From: Nocardia iowensis
GTDB taxonomy: Bacteria; Actinomycetota; Actinomycetes; Mycobacteriales; Mycobacteriaceae
Length of the DNA stretch: 64,000 bases
Direction: 5' to 3'
NCBI RefSeq assembly: GCF_019222765.1
Contig: NZ_CP078145.1
Coordinates: 1,612,001-1,676,000 of the forward strand
Made by a program: the position numbers and the translations under genes. Below, piece by piece: positions 1-7,593 of the stretch. Below the pieces are notes generated by a model. The model had not been told where the DNA came from. It worked only from the letters and a program-made list of their open reading frames with translations, and ran no database searches. The first letter of the stretch is position 1; every line of letters starts with the position of its first letter.

Positions 1-893
1 CCGCGCGGGCCAAGATCATGGCCAACGGCGCCCAGGTCGGCACGGTTTCCGGGGTGTCGGTGGTGGATTCGGCCGAGACCGGCGGGCGCGGCGGGTACGT
101 GGTGGTCGACGCCAGGATCTCGAGATCGGCACGGCTGCCCGCCGACACGCACGCCGAACTGCGGCAGAACACCGTGCTCGGCGACATCCATCTCGCGCTG
201 CTCACTCCGCCGGACGGCTTCGACAAGCTGCTGCCCGAGGGCGGCACGATCCCGCTGGCGCAGACGAAACCACCGGTGCAGCTGGAGGACACGATGGCCG
301 CGCTGGCCACGTTCACCCAGGGCGGGGCTGTGCAGCAGGTACAGGACACCATCGAGCAACTCAACGATGTGCTCCCCACCGATCCCGCGCGAACCGCCCA
401 GATCGGCAAGACCCTGGCCGACGACGCCGTGGATCTGGGCAACCACCTGGACGAGCTCGATTCGCTGCTCGACGGTATCGACAACAACACCAATGTGCTG
501 CACGGCATCCGGCCGGTGCTGGCTGACCTGCTGACCCAGGAATCGGTCGACCAGATGACCGGCATCGCTCCGTCCATCGTCGGCGTGACCAAGATCTTCA
601 GCGTGCTCGGCCCGATCGGCACCTCGCTCACCTGGCTCGGCCCGCTGCTGAACAGCGCGGACGGCACCGTGCAGGCGTACCTGCCGCTGTTGGCGTCGGC
701 CCGGCCGTTGGATCTGAGCCAGCCGTCGAATCTGCAGGCGCTGATCTCGCTGGTCCGCGACAAGATCATCCCATTCGCGGAGCACGGGCCCAAGGTGAAT
801 ATCACCGGCGTGAAAACCGATGCCCCCGTGCCGATTCAGGACCAGACGGACCGGATCATCCAGACCCTACGCATGATCGGAGTCGTCCGATGA
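1..893 (+). CDS. MCE family protein, probably MceE position (5' partial)
   Basis: This gene is cut by the left window edge. The reading frame is open from base 3 (Ala-Arg-Ala-Lys-Ile before the first Met at 18), so the true start lies upstream. The visible part begins inside the MlaD/MCE domain, with the typical Gly-x-x-Val-Gly-x-Val stretch, and continues into the long helical region usual in Mce proteins. Mce proteins form the periplasmic lipid-binding shuttle of an ABC-type lipid importer energised by MceG with YrbE permeases. The next gene overlaps by four bases (ATGA). As the next-to-last Mce gene it should hold the mceE position, often a lipoprotein, but the N-terminus that would show this is missing. 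Confidence 0.85.
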   Translation, partial: ARAKIMANGAQVGTVSGVSVVDSAETGGRGGYVVVDARISRSARLPADTHAELRQNTVLGDIHLALLTPPDGFDKLLPEGGTIPLAQTKPPVQLEDTMAALATFTQGGAVQQVQDTIEQLNDVLPTDPARTAQIGKTLADDAVDLGNHLDELDSLLDGIDNNTNVLHGIRPVLADLLTQESVDQMTGIAPSIVGVTKIFSVLGPIGTSLTWLGPLLNSADGTVQAYLPLLASARPLDLSQPSNLQALISLVRDKIIPFAEHGPKVNITGVKTDAPVPIQDQTDRIIQTLRMIGVVR

Positions 894-1846
894 AGCTCGG
901 TCCGCTCGCCTCACTGGGCGGTATCGCCGCCATCACCGTGTTCGGCGCGGGATATCTGACGTTCGGTGTGGTGCAAGCCGATCCGCTGGCCGACTACACC
1001 CACGCCACCATGGTGCTGACCAATTCGGGTGGCCTCGCCGTCGGATCGCCGGTGTTGCTCACCGGCATCGAGGTGGGCCGCGTCAGCTCGGTGACCAACA
1101 GCGCGGGCGGCGTCGAGGTCGGGCTGAAGCTCGCCGCAGACCGGCGGGTGCCCACCGACAGCATGGTCACCATCGAGCACCTGTCCGCACTCGGCGAGCC
1201 CTACGTCGAGTTCAAGCCGAATTCCGGCGACGGTCCGTACGTGCGCGACGGGCAACAGCTGAAGACCGCGAATGTGCGGACGCCGCTGTCGATTCCGGAG
1301 GTCGCCCGGCTCGCCACCAAGACGTTGAACCAGCTCGATCCGACGGTGGTCGGCTCGCTGGTCGACACGGCCGAGAAGTCGCTGGCCGACACCGACGGCG
1401 CGATCCCGAATCTGGCCCGCTCGGGTGATCTGCTCGCGGCGGCCATCATGAGCCGGAACCCGCAGATCGCCTCGCTGCTCAACAGCTTCCAGAACACGGC
1501 GACCAACATGGACTGGGTAGGGCCTTCGTTCAGCGCCGCCGCGCCCGAATGGGTCAAGTTCACCCAGGCGCTGAGCGAGCTGGTGGCCCATGTCGGCCGC
1601 ATGGTCGACAGCCAGCCGATCGACGAGTACACGACAGGAAACGGGGTCGCCCCGTTCACCGCGAAGACCGTCGACAGGTTGCGCGAGCTGCAACCCGAGC
1701 TGAGTTCGCTGGCCCCGGCGCTGCGGCCGCTGGTCGACGCGATCGTCTCGGCCGCGCCGCGCATCGACATTTCCGACCTGATCTCCCAGGCTCTCGCCGA
1801 CGTCGACGCCGATGGCGCCGTCAAGGTGCGGGTCGCCGTCAAATAG
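890..1846 (+). CDS. MCE family protein, probably MceF position
   Basis: A 318-residue protein with one N-terminal membrane segment (about residues 7-29) followed by an MlaD/MCE domain (about 38-115) and a helical tail rich in Leu and Ala. This is the standard Mce layout. It begins inside the stop of the previous mce gene (ATGA overlap), so the two are translationally coupled. It is the last Mce gene before a Mce-associated membrane protein, which fits the mceF place in the usual yrbEAB-mceA-F order. Expected role: part of the periplasmic tunnel carrying lipid or sterol substrate to the YrbE permease. The substrate cannot be told from the sequence. Confidence 0.88.
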   Translation: MKLGPLASLGGIAAITVFGAGYLTFGVVQADPLADYTHATMVLTNSGGLAVGSPVLLTGIEVGRVSSVTNSAGGVEVGLKLAADRRVPTDSMVTIEHLSALGEPYVEFKPNSGDGPYVRDGQQLKTANVRTPLSIPEVARLATKTLNQLDPTVVGSLVDTAEKSLADTDGAIPNLARSGDLLAAAIMSRNPQIASLLNSFQNTATNMDWVGPSFSAAAPEWVKFTQALSELVAHVGRMVDSQPIDEYTTGNGVAPFTAKTVDRLRELQPELSSLAPALRPLVDAIVSAAPRIDISDLISQALADVDADGAVKVRVAVK

Positions 1847-1859
1847 AAAGGAGGACGCG

Positions 1860-2465
1860 ATGTCGAACGACGTTGTGACCGAACCGAAGCTGGGCAGCGA
1901 CGAGGCGGAGGCCACCCGCGGCGCCGAGCCGGTGCGTAACCCGAAGACCGTCTCGATTCGCCTGTCCACGGTCGCGATCGCGGTCGCGGCGGTGGCGTTG
2001 GTCGGCGCCACCGCGGTCTTCGCCGCACTGTGGGCGTCCGCGCGCGGTGACCTCAGCGATCGTGACGCCGCCGCTGCCGCCGACCAGCACGCCGAGCAGG
2101 TCGCCACCGACTACGCGCTCGGCGCCTCCACCATCAACTTCCAGGACGTCAACTCCTGGGTTGCCAAGCTCAAGGCCAACACCACCCCGCAGCTGGCCAC
2201 CAAGTTCGACGCCACCGCGTCGAAGCTGCAGGACATCCTGGTTCCGCTGAAGTGGACCTCGACCTCGACCCCGATCACCGCCAAGGTGATGAACACCGAC
2301 AACGGGATCTACAAGGTGAACGTCTTCTTGAACGTCACCTCGACCAGTGCCCAGACGCCCGAGGGCGCGCAGAGCACGGTCACCTACACGGTCAACGTGG
2401 ATCCGAACAATGGCTGGAAGGTCGCCGATGTCGGTGGGATGGCGGGTGCGCTGCCGAAGCAGTAA
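1860..2465 (+). CDS. Mce-associated membrane protein (Mas type)
   Basis: A 201-residue protein with a short charged cytoplasmic N-terminus, one membrane segment (about residues 32-56) and an exported NTF2-like domain. Mas proteins encoded behind mceF have this architecture and are thought to stabilise the Mce complex. The start at 1860 is chosen because AAAGGAGG lies just upstream (1847-1854). It is 13 bases behind mceF and clearly in the same operon. No second Mas gene follows. The next gene lies 200 bases away behind an AT-richer gap, so the operon probably ends here. Confidence 0.82.
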   Translation: MSNDVVTEPKLGSDEAEATRGAEPVRNPKTVSIRLSTVAIAVAAVALVGATAVFAALWASARGDLSDRDAAAAADQHAEQVATDYALGASTINFQDVNSWVAKLKANTTPQLATKFDATASKLQDILVPLKWTSTSTPITAKVMNTDNGIYKVNVFLNVTSTSAQTPEGAQSTVTYTVNVDPNNGWKVADVGGMAGALPKQ

Positions 2466-2663
2466 CGCGCTTCGCCGGCTTCGGCCGGTAGCGTCACTAT
2501 TAAATGAATAAAGTGGTGGCTATTTCCAGCAAATGGCCCTGACCTGCGTAAATGCAATTTCATAAATTGACGATTGAGCCAGCAACCTTCGGGTAACGTG
2601 CAATGAAGAACGGCTTGTGCATTCGTACCGGTATTTCCCTGTCCAGCAGTGAAGGCGGTTTCG

Positions 2664-3320
2664 ATGGCGACACCCGGCGGCAGTCACGACCCCGAAGTCG
2701 GTCGCGGATCCGGCAACAACCGCGCGCTGGTCATCGCGGCCGTGCTCGCCGCCGTGCTGGCGCTGGTGGTCGCGGCAGGTCTGCTGTTGCGGTCGAATGA
2801 GGACTCGGAGGACGACAACTCGCCGCCGTCGACAACCACCTCCAAGGCCAGAACGATCAGCTCGTCGCCCACCATCAGCCCCGGCCGGATGCCAGGACCG
2901 CCGCCGCCCACTCAGCTGAGTCCAGGTCCGGCGACGCCGGTGGTTCCGGCGCAGCCCGCACGCAAGATCGGCGACGACTGCTCGGCGGGCGGGATCGTCG
3001 CGCAGTGGGACCTGCGCGACGGCCAATGGGCGTGCATCCCGCAGGCGCAGGGCCGGGCCGAACATCAGGTCGGCGACGACTGCTCACACGACGGCATCGT
3101 CGCCCAGTGGGCGCTGAGCCCCGACGGCCACTGGGTCTGCGTCCCGCAAGAGCAGGGCGGCGACGAACATCAGGTCGGCGAGGACTGCTCGCACGACGGC
3201 ATCGTCGCCCAATGGTCGCTGACACCAGACGGCCGCTGGGTCTGCCTCCCGCAGGAGCAGGGCGGCGGCACCACCACCGAACCCGTACCCACCACGCCCA
3301 CCGCACCAGGCACGCCCTAG
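2664..3320 (+). CDS. Membrane-anchored protein with three two-cysteine repeats
   Basis: A 218-residue protein I do not recognise. It has a polar N-terminus, one membrane segment (about residues 21-42), a Ser/Thr/Pro linker to about residue 100, and three tandem repeats of 34-35 residues (about 103-136, 137-171, 172-206). Each repeat has the pattern G-[DE]-D-C-S-x2-G-I-V-A-Q-W, then D-G-x-W-x-C-x-P-Q, so each carries two Cys about 19 residues apart and two Trp. Outside the cytoplasm each could close one disulfide. The tail is Thr/Pro-rich. ATG 2664 is preferred to GTG 2649 because GAAGG sits eight bases before it. The upstream gap (2466-2663) is AT-rich and probably holds its own promoter. A ligand-binding role at the cell wall is possible but unsupported. 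Confidence 0.75.
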   Translation: MATPGGSHDPEVGRGSGNNRALVIAAVLAAVLALVVAAGLLLRSNEDSEDDNSPPSTTTSKARTISSSPTISPGRMPGPPPPTQLSPGPATPVVPAQPARKIGDDCSAGGIVAQWDLRDGQWACIPQAQGRAEHQVGDDCSHDGIVAQWALSPDGHWVCVPQEQGGDEHQVGEDCSHDGIVAQWSLTPDGRWVCLPQEQGGGTTTEPVPTTPTAPGTP

Positions 3321-3343
3321 GCGTATCGACGCAGGGCAGCGCC

Positions 3344-4342
3344 TCAGGCTCCCGTGTCCGGCACCGGTGCGAATGCCGCACCGGCCGTCATCAGTCTCGC
3401 CGCCAGTGCGCGACACCGCCTTCCGAGTTCTGGCGGATCGAGTACCTCGAAGTCGTGGCCCAGCAGGACCATGTGCATGAGCACGACGTCGAGGCTGCTG
3501 TCGGCGCCGCTGAGCACCTCACAGAGCTCGCTGCCGTGCGGTTGTACGGCGGCCGCCGACGCCGGAATCTGCGCGCGCACCGTGTCGGCCGACGCGTGCA
3601 CGAGGAACCGCGCTCGGTGCGGGTAGACCCGGCTCGCCACTCCCTCCTGCACGTAGGTCGCCGCGTCGGGCGCGGGGCGCGGACGGAACCGCCAGGTCCG
3701 TGCGGACACATCGGTCATCCGGTCGACACGGAAGGTGCGCCAGTCGTCGCGATCGAGGTCGTAGGCGAGCAGGTACCAGCGCCGGTCGGAGGCGACCAGC
3801 CGGTAGGGCTCGATCCGCCGCTGTCGCACCGCGCTTCCGGACGGGTAGTCGAAGTTGATTTCGACCTCGTCGCGGCAGGCTCTGGCCAGTGTCATGAGCA
3901 CGTCGGCGTCGACCGGTGTCCGGCCGCCGTCGAAGGACTCCACCGACTCGGCGAGCGCGCGCATCTCGTGCCGTAACCGGTTGGGCAGCACCCGGTCGAG
4001 CTTGGTCAGCGCCCGAAGTGCCGCGTCACCGGCGCCCGCGACCGCGCCACCCGCGCCGACCAGCAGTGCGACCGCGGTGACGATCGCCTCTTCGTCATCG
4101 AGCAGCAGCGGCGGCAGCTCCTGTCCCGGGCCGAGCCGGTAGCCGCCGCCGACACCGTGGCTGGCTTCTACCGGATAGCCGAGCGTGCGCAGTCGTTCGA
4201 CATCGCGCCGTACCGTGCGCGGCGTCACCCCGAGCCGGTCGGCGAGTTCGGGGCCGGTCCAGACCTGGCGCTGCTGCAAGAGCCCGAGCAAGGTGAGCAC
4301 CCGCTCGGTCGTGCCCCGCTCGTCGCCGTCCATGGCACCCAT
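3344..4342 (-). CDS. WYL-domain transcriptional regulator (HTH_11 + WYL)
   Basis: A 332-residue regulator. An N-terminal winged HTH (about residues 8-62) with the typical 'LGVTPRTVRRDVERLR' recognition region is followed by a WYL domain that includes 'EPYRLVASDRRWYLLAYD'. This is the DeoR/YafY-like layout. WYL domains sense small ligands, often nucleotides or nucleic acids. The open frame continues upstream, but the Met at 4342 (or 4333) is the sensible start because homologous sequence begins there. It is divergent from the DinB-RidA pair, with a perfect inverted repeat between them that is probably its operator. It likely controls itself and that pair. Confidence 0.88.
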   Translation of the reverse strand: MGAMDGDERGTTERVLTLLGLLQQRQVWTGPELADRLGVTPRTVRRDVERLRTLGYPVEASHGVGGGYRLGPGQELPPLLLDDEEAIVTAVALLVGAGGAVAGAGDAALRALTKLDRVLPNRLRHEMRALAESVESFDGGRTPVDADVLMTLARACRDEVEINFDYPSGSAVRQRRIEPYRLVASDRRWYLLAYDLDRDDWRTFRVDRMTDVSARTWRFRPRPAPDAATYVQEGVASRVYPHRARFLVHASADTVRAQIPASAAAVQPHGSELCEVLSGADSSLDVVLMHMVLLGHDFEVLDPPELGRRCRALAARLMTAGAAFAPVPDTGA

Positions 4343-4354
4343 CTTGCCGCACAA

Positions 4355-4377
4355 TAGCGGACCGATTCTGTCCGCTA
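4355..4377. promoter_or_regulatory. Perfect inverted repeat, probable WYL-regulator operator
   Basis: TAGCGGAC, seven bases, GTCCGCTA: a perfect 8-bp inverted repeat. It lies in the 54-bp gap between the divergent regulator and the DinB-family gene, 19 bases before the latter's start. Position and symmetry suggest an operator shared by both genes. Confidence 0.65.
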
Positions 4378-4396
4378 GGGGTGCCAAGGTGGCGTC

Positions 4397-4987
4397 ATGG
4401 ACACAGACGAACTCGACCGGAACCGGACACTGCGCGAGCAGTGGGAGTTCCACTGGAACCATCAGTTGCGAGCCCGGCTCGACGGCCTCCCCGACGACGA
4501 GTACTTCTGGTCGCCGGTGCCGGAGGCCTGGAGTGTGCGGCCGCGCGGCAGCTCGACCGCGCCCATCCAAGCCGGTGCCGGGGACTTCACGATCGACTAC
4601 GCCATCCCGGCGCCGGACCCCGCGGCCTTCACCACGATCGCCTGGCGGCTCGGCCACGTCATCGTCGGCGTGCTCGCCGCGCGCAACGCGGCACACTTCG
4701 GCGCACCCGCGGCGTCCTACGAGAGCTGGGAATACGCCGCGAGCGCGGCCACCGCGCTCGACCAGCTCGAAGCCGAGCTCGATCGCTGGCTGGCGGGGGT
4801 GCGCAGCCTCGGCGACGCCGGACTCCGCGTTCCGGTCGGTAATAAGGAGCCCTACCCCGAACTGCCCATGGCCGACTTGGTGCTGCACGTCCATCGCGAG
4901 CTGATCCACCACCTGTCCGAGGTCTGCCTGCTGCGCGACCTCTACCTGCACACCAAATCTGCTGCCCGCCAGGAGGAAACCGCATGA
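4397..4987 (+). CDS. DinB superfamily protein
   Basis: A 196-residue cytoplasmic protein of the DinB/YfiT four-helix-bundle type. The His residues in helices at 'WRLGHVIVGVL' and 'VLHVHRELIHH' are where such proteins bind a metal ion. Members include thiol-dependent transferases (mycothiol- or bacillithiol-linked), and in actinomycetes mycothiol would be the likely cofactor. That is an inference from the family. It overlaps the following RidA gene by four bases (ATGA) and faces the WYL regulator, so the pair is probably one regulated unit. Confidence 0.78.
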   Translation: MDTDELDRNRTLREQWEFHWNHQLRARLDGLPDDEYFWSPVPEAWSVRPRGSSTAPIQAGAGDFTIDYAIPAPDPAAFTTIAWRLGHVIVGVLAARNAAHFGAPAASYESWEYAASAATALDQLEAELDRWLAGVRSLGDAGLRVPVGNKEPYPELPMADLVLHVHRELIHHLSEVCLLRDLYLHTKSAARQEETA

Positions 4988-5376
4988 CCGTGAAGACGAC
5001 CCACCTCGATCCTGAAGAACTGCACTACAACCCGGCCTTCACGCAGGGCGTGATCGCGCCCGCTGCCCAGACGCTCTATGTCGGTGGCCAGCTCGGCACC
5101 GATAGCACCGGAAATCTGCTCGGCGGTATCGAGGCGCAGACCACTCAGGCGATGCGAAACGTGCTGACCGTGCTCGCTGCCGCGGACACCGGTCCGGAGC
5201 ATGTCGTCAAACTCAACATCTACCTGGTCAACGGGGTCGACGCGCAACTGGGATACGCGGCGGCGCGGTCCGTGTGGGGTGACCACCGCACGGCCATCAC
5301 CGTCGTTTCCACCGCGGCGCACGCGCGCCCTGGTGCGCTCGTGGAGATCGACGCTGTGGCGATCGTCCCCGAATAG
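4984..5376 (+). CDS. RidA family (YjgF/YER057c/UK114) protein
   Basis: A 130-residue protein of normal RidA length. 'YVGGQLGTDSTGNLLGG' and 'VVKLNIYLV' are typical of the family. RidA proteins hydrolyse reactive enamine/imine intermediates released by PLP enzymes. The conserved Arg of active RidA, usually in an RxxxxVxxLP-like context, is not obvious here: the matching stretch reads 'HARPGALVEIDAVAIV', where Arg before Pro-Gly could fill the role. It is translationally coupled to the DinB-family gene. Confidence 0.85.
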   Translation: MTVKTTHLDPEELHYNPAFTQGVIAPAAQTLYVGGQLGTDSTGNLLGGIEAQTTQAMRNVLTVLAAADTGPEHVVKLNIYLVNGVDAQLGYAAARSVWGDHRTAITVVSTAAHARPGALVEIDAVAIVPE

Positions 5377-5386
5377 TGCCGTGGCA

Positions 5387-5422
5387 CTGCCGAAGCCGAG
5401 GCCGTTGTCCCGGCTTCGGCAG
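5387..5422 (+). terminator. Probable terminator behind the RidA gene
   Basis: A perfect 12-bp stem, CTGCCGAAGCCG / CGGCTTCGGCAG, with a 12-base loop, starts 10 bases after the ridA stop. There is no T-run, as is common in high-GC actinomycetes. Confidence 0.6.
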
Positions 5423-5475
5423 GACGAGTCCGAGCCGGGCCGAAAATCGATCGACACGGCTGAGATGCTCGACGC

Positions 5476-6360
5476 GTGACCGTCGTTCCGGAATTCTTCG
5501 CTACTCGTCTCACCAACCAGGAGGGTGCGCCCGCCCGCGCCTGGCTCGACCGCCTGCCCGGCCTCGCGGCGCACTACGCCGACCGCTGGCAGCTCACTTT
5601 CGACGGTCCGTCCATGCACGGTTACGGCGGGCTGGTGCTGCCGGTCCGCCGGGCCGACGGCAGCCCGGCCGTGCTCAAGCTGAACTATCTGACTCCCGAG
5701 ACCAAGGATGAGCCGGTCGCGCTGGCCGCGTGGCAGGGTGACGGTGCGGTGCTGCTGTTCGACAGCGACCCCGAAAACGGGGCACTGCTGCTGGAGCGTT
5801 TGGCGGCTGGACGGTCACTGGAAACCGAGCCGATCGACGATGCCGTGCGGATCACCTGCGAACTGATGCGCAGGCTCGCAATTCCGGTGCCGCAAGACAT
5901 TTCACGCAACTTGCGGACCGAATCCGCGGCCTGGGCCGAGGAACTGCCGCGGGAGTGGGAGCGGCTCGGCGCACCGTACCCCCGCAAGCTGCTGGACGCG
6001 GCCGTCGAGGTGTGCACCCAGCTCGGACCAGGCGCGGACCAGTTGCTGGTCAACGAGGACCTGCACTTCGAGAACGTGCTCGCCGGAGAACGCGAGCCGT
6101 GGCTGGTCATCGACCCTCAGCCGTTGGCGGGCGATCTCGAATTCACCACCCTGTCACTGCTGTGGAGCCGCCGCACCGAATCCGCCCTCGACGACCGCTT
6201 CGCCGCCGTCGTCGACATCGCCGGACTCGACGCCGACCGGGCCCGCGCGTGGACCCTCGTCCAGTGCGCGCGAAACTGGCTGTGGTTCGCCGAGGACGAG
6301 GATTGCGACGACCCCGGCTACCCGTCCGTCCAGGAGATCGGACCGTGGGCACTGCGTTGA
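5476..6360 (+). CDS. Aminoglycoside/hydroxyurea phosphotransferase-like kinase (APH(6) family)
   Basis: A 294-residue protein kinase-fold phosphotransferase resembling streptomycin/hydroxyurea 6-phosphotransferases. It shows the nucleotide-binding Lys in 'AVLKLNY', the catalytic-loop stretch 'NEDLHFENVL' (Asp about 195, Asn about 200) and the Mg-binding Asp in 'VIDPQP'. In most members the catalytic loop reads His-Gly-Asp, but here it is Asn-Glu-Asp. The Asp is kept, so activity is possible. Start is GTG 5476, the only candidate giving the full family N-terminus. Natural substrates of chromosomal members are mostly unknown, and resistance cannot be claimed. Confidence 0.8.
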   Translation: MTVVPEFFATRLTNQEGAPARAWLDRLPGLAAHYADRWQLTFDGPSMHGYGGLVLPVRRADGSPAVLKLNYLTPETKDEPVALAAWQGDGAVLLFDSDPENGALLLERLAAGRSLETEPIDDAVRITCELMRRLAIPVPQDISRNLRTESAAWAEELPREWERLGAPYPRKLLDAAVEVCTQLGPGADQLLVNEDLHFENVLAGEREPWLVIDPQPLAGDLEFTTLSLLWSRRTESALDDRFAAVVDIAGLDADRARAWTLVQCARNWLWFAEDEDCDDPGYPSVQEIGPWALR

Positions 6361-6421
6361 AATCGGTTGCTGCCGAGCTGAATTGACCGTAGCCGCCGCT
6401 CGGTGTCTCGGGGGTGAACGT

Positions 6422-7432
6422 TCACGCGTGCGCGGTTTTTCCACCGTCGATGACGAGCTGGGCTCCGGTGAGATACGGGTGCTCTGGGGAAGCGAGGGTG
6501 AGCGCGAAGGCCGCGATCTCCGCGGCGGTCGCGAGTCGGCCGAGTCCAGGAACATTGCTGCCCGCCCACTGTTTCATCAGCACCCGCCACGCGTCATCGG
6601 GAATGTGCTCCATGCCCGCGGCTCGGCGCACCAACTCGGTGTCGGTGGTGCCGGGGACGAGTGCGTTGACCCGGATCCCGTCCGCCGCATAGTCGAGCGC
6701 CGCCGACTGGACCAAGCCGACAAGCCCGCGCTTGCTAGCGGTGTACGCACCACGACCCGCGTCCGTCGCGAGTGCGTTACTCGACGAGGTGACCACGATG
6801 GTGCCTCCGCCGCTGCGAAGCATATGCGGCACTTGATATTTGATGGAAAGGAAGGTCCCGCGCAGGTTGGTGTTCAGGACCCGATCGAACTCCGCAGTGC
6901 TGTACTCGTGCAGCTTCTTCTGAATGGTGATGCCCGCGTTGTTGAACGCGACATGCAGTCCGCCATAGGTTTTCACCGCCGCGTCGACAAAACTCCGGAC
7001 GTCGTCCTCGACCAGGACATCCGCGCGGATGTATGTCGCCTCACCTCCTGCCGCCCTGATCTCGCGCTCCACCGCGTGCCCGCGCCCCTCCCTGCGGCCA
7101 CAGAACGCGACCCGCCCGCCCTCGGCGGCGAACAATCGCGCCGCCGCGGCGCCGATCCCCGAGGTCGCCCCGGTGATCAGCACGGTCTTGCCTTCGAACC
7201 GCCGCAACGCCGTCGGTTCGAACCGAGGCGGGTTCGAATTCGCGCCCAGCGCAACACCTCCGGCCAGACCCGCACCCACACCGACCGCGAGCCCGGACGC
7301 GGCAGCCATCGTGCCGAGCAGCCGCCTGCGGCTCGGCTTCGCTGCCTGCGTACTGTTCCCGGTCGGCTTGGTCCGGGAATCGGGTTGCTCGCCACCATCG
7401 GACACCCGCACCGAGTCGTCTTCGTTCGTCAT
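6422..7432 (-). CDS. Short-chain dehydrogenase/reductase with Tat-like leader
   Basis: A 336-residue classical SDR: cofactor loop TGATSGIG (about residues 87-94), NNAG (about 164-167), Ser about 217, Tyr230-x3-Lys234 as catalytic residues, and a C-terminal 'YLTGAQLVIDGG'. Unusually it has about 75 extra N-terminal residues: a polar stretch, then S-R-R-R-L-L-G (about 34-40) and a small hydrophobic segment (41-62) like a twin-arginine export signal. Start ATG 7432 has GAGGG upstream. If the Tat signal works, the enzyme folds with its cofactor in the cytoplasm and is exported. Alternatively the segment is a membrane anchor. Substrate unknown. Confidence 0.82.
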   Translation of the reverse strand: MTNEDDSVRVSDGGEQPDSRTKPTGNSTQAAKPSRRRLLGTMAAASGLAVGVGAGLAGGVALGANSNPPRFEPTALRRFEGKTVLITGATSGIGAAAARLFAAEGGRVAFCGRREGRGHAVEREIRAAGGEATYIRADVLVEDDVRSFVDAAVKTYGGLHVAFNNAGITIQKKLHEYSTAEFDRVLNTNLRGTFLSIKYQVPHMLRSGGGTIVVTSSSNALATDAGRGAYTASKRGLVGLVQSAALDYAADGIRVNALVPGTTDTELVRRAAGMEHIPDDAWRVLMKQWAGSNVPGLGRLATAAEIAAFALTLASPEHPYLTGAQLVIDGGKTAHA

Positions 7433-7593
7433 GCCACCACCCTCGCGAGAACCGTGCTCGGGTGAATCCCTCTGCGGGCCCGAATCGCCGGACATATGGC
7501 GGACGCATGCGCCGTTCCGGTTCCTCCTCGAGGATGAGGCGGCTCCTCCGCTGGGAGGAACCGGGCAACGCGGGCGCACGGCATGATGGTGCC

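Noticed and set aside
5476..6360. A dedicated antibiotic resistance gene
   Set aside because: The fold is APH-like, but the catalytic loop differs (Asn-Glu-Asp) and the context is not a resistance island; a resistance claim needs assays.
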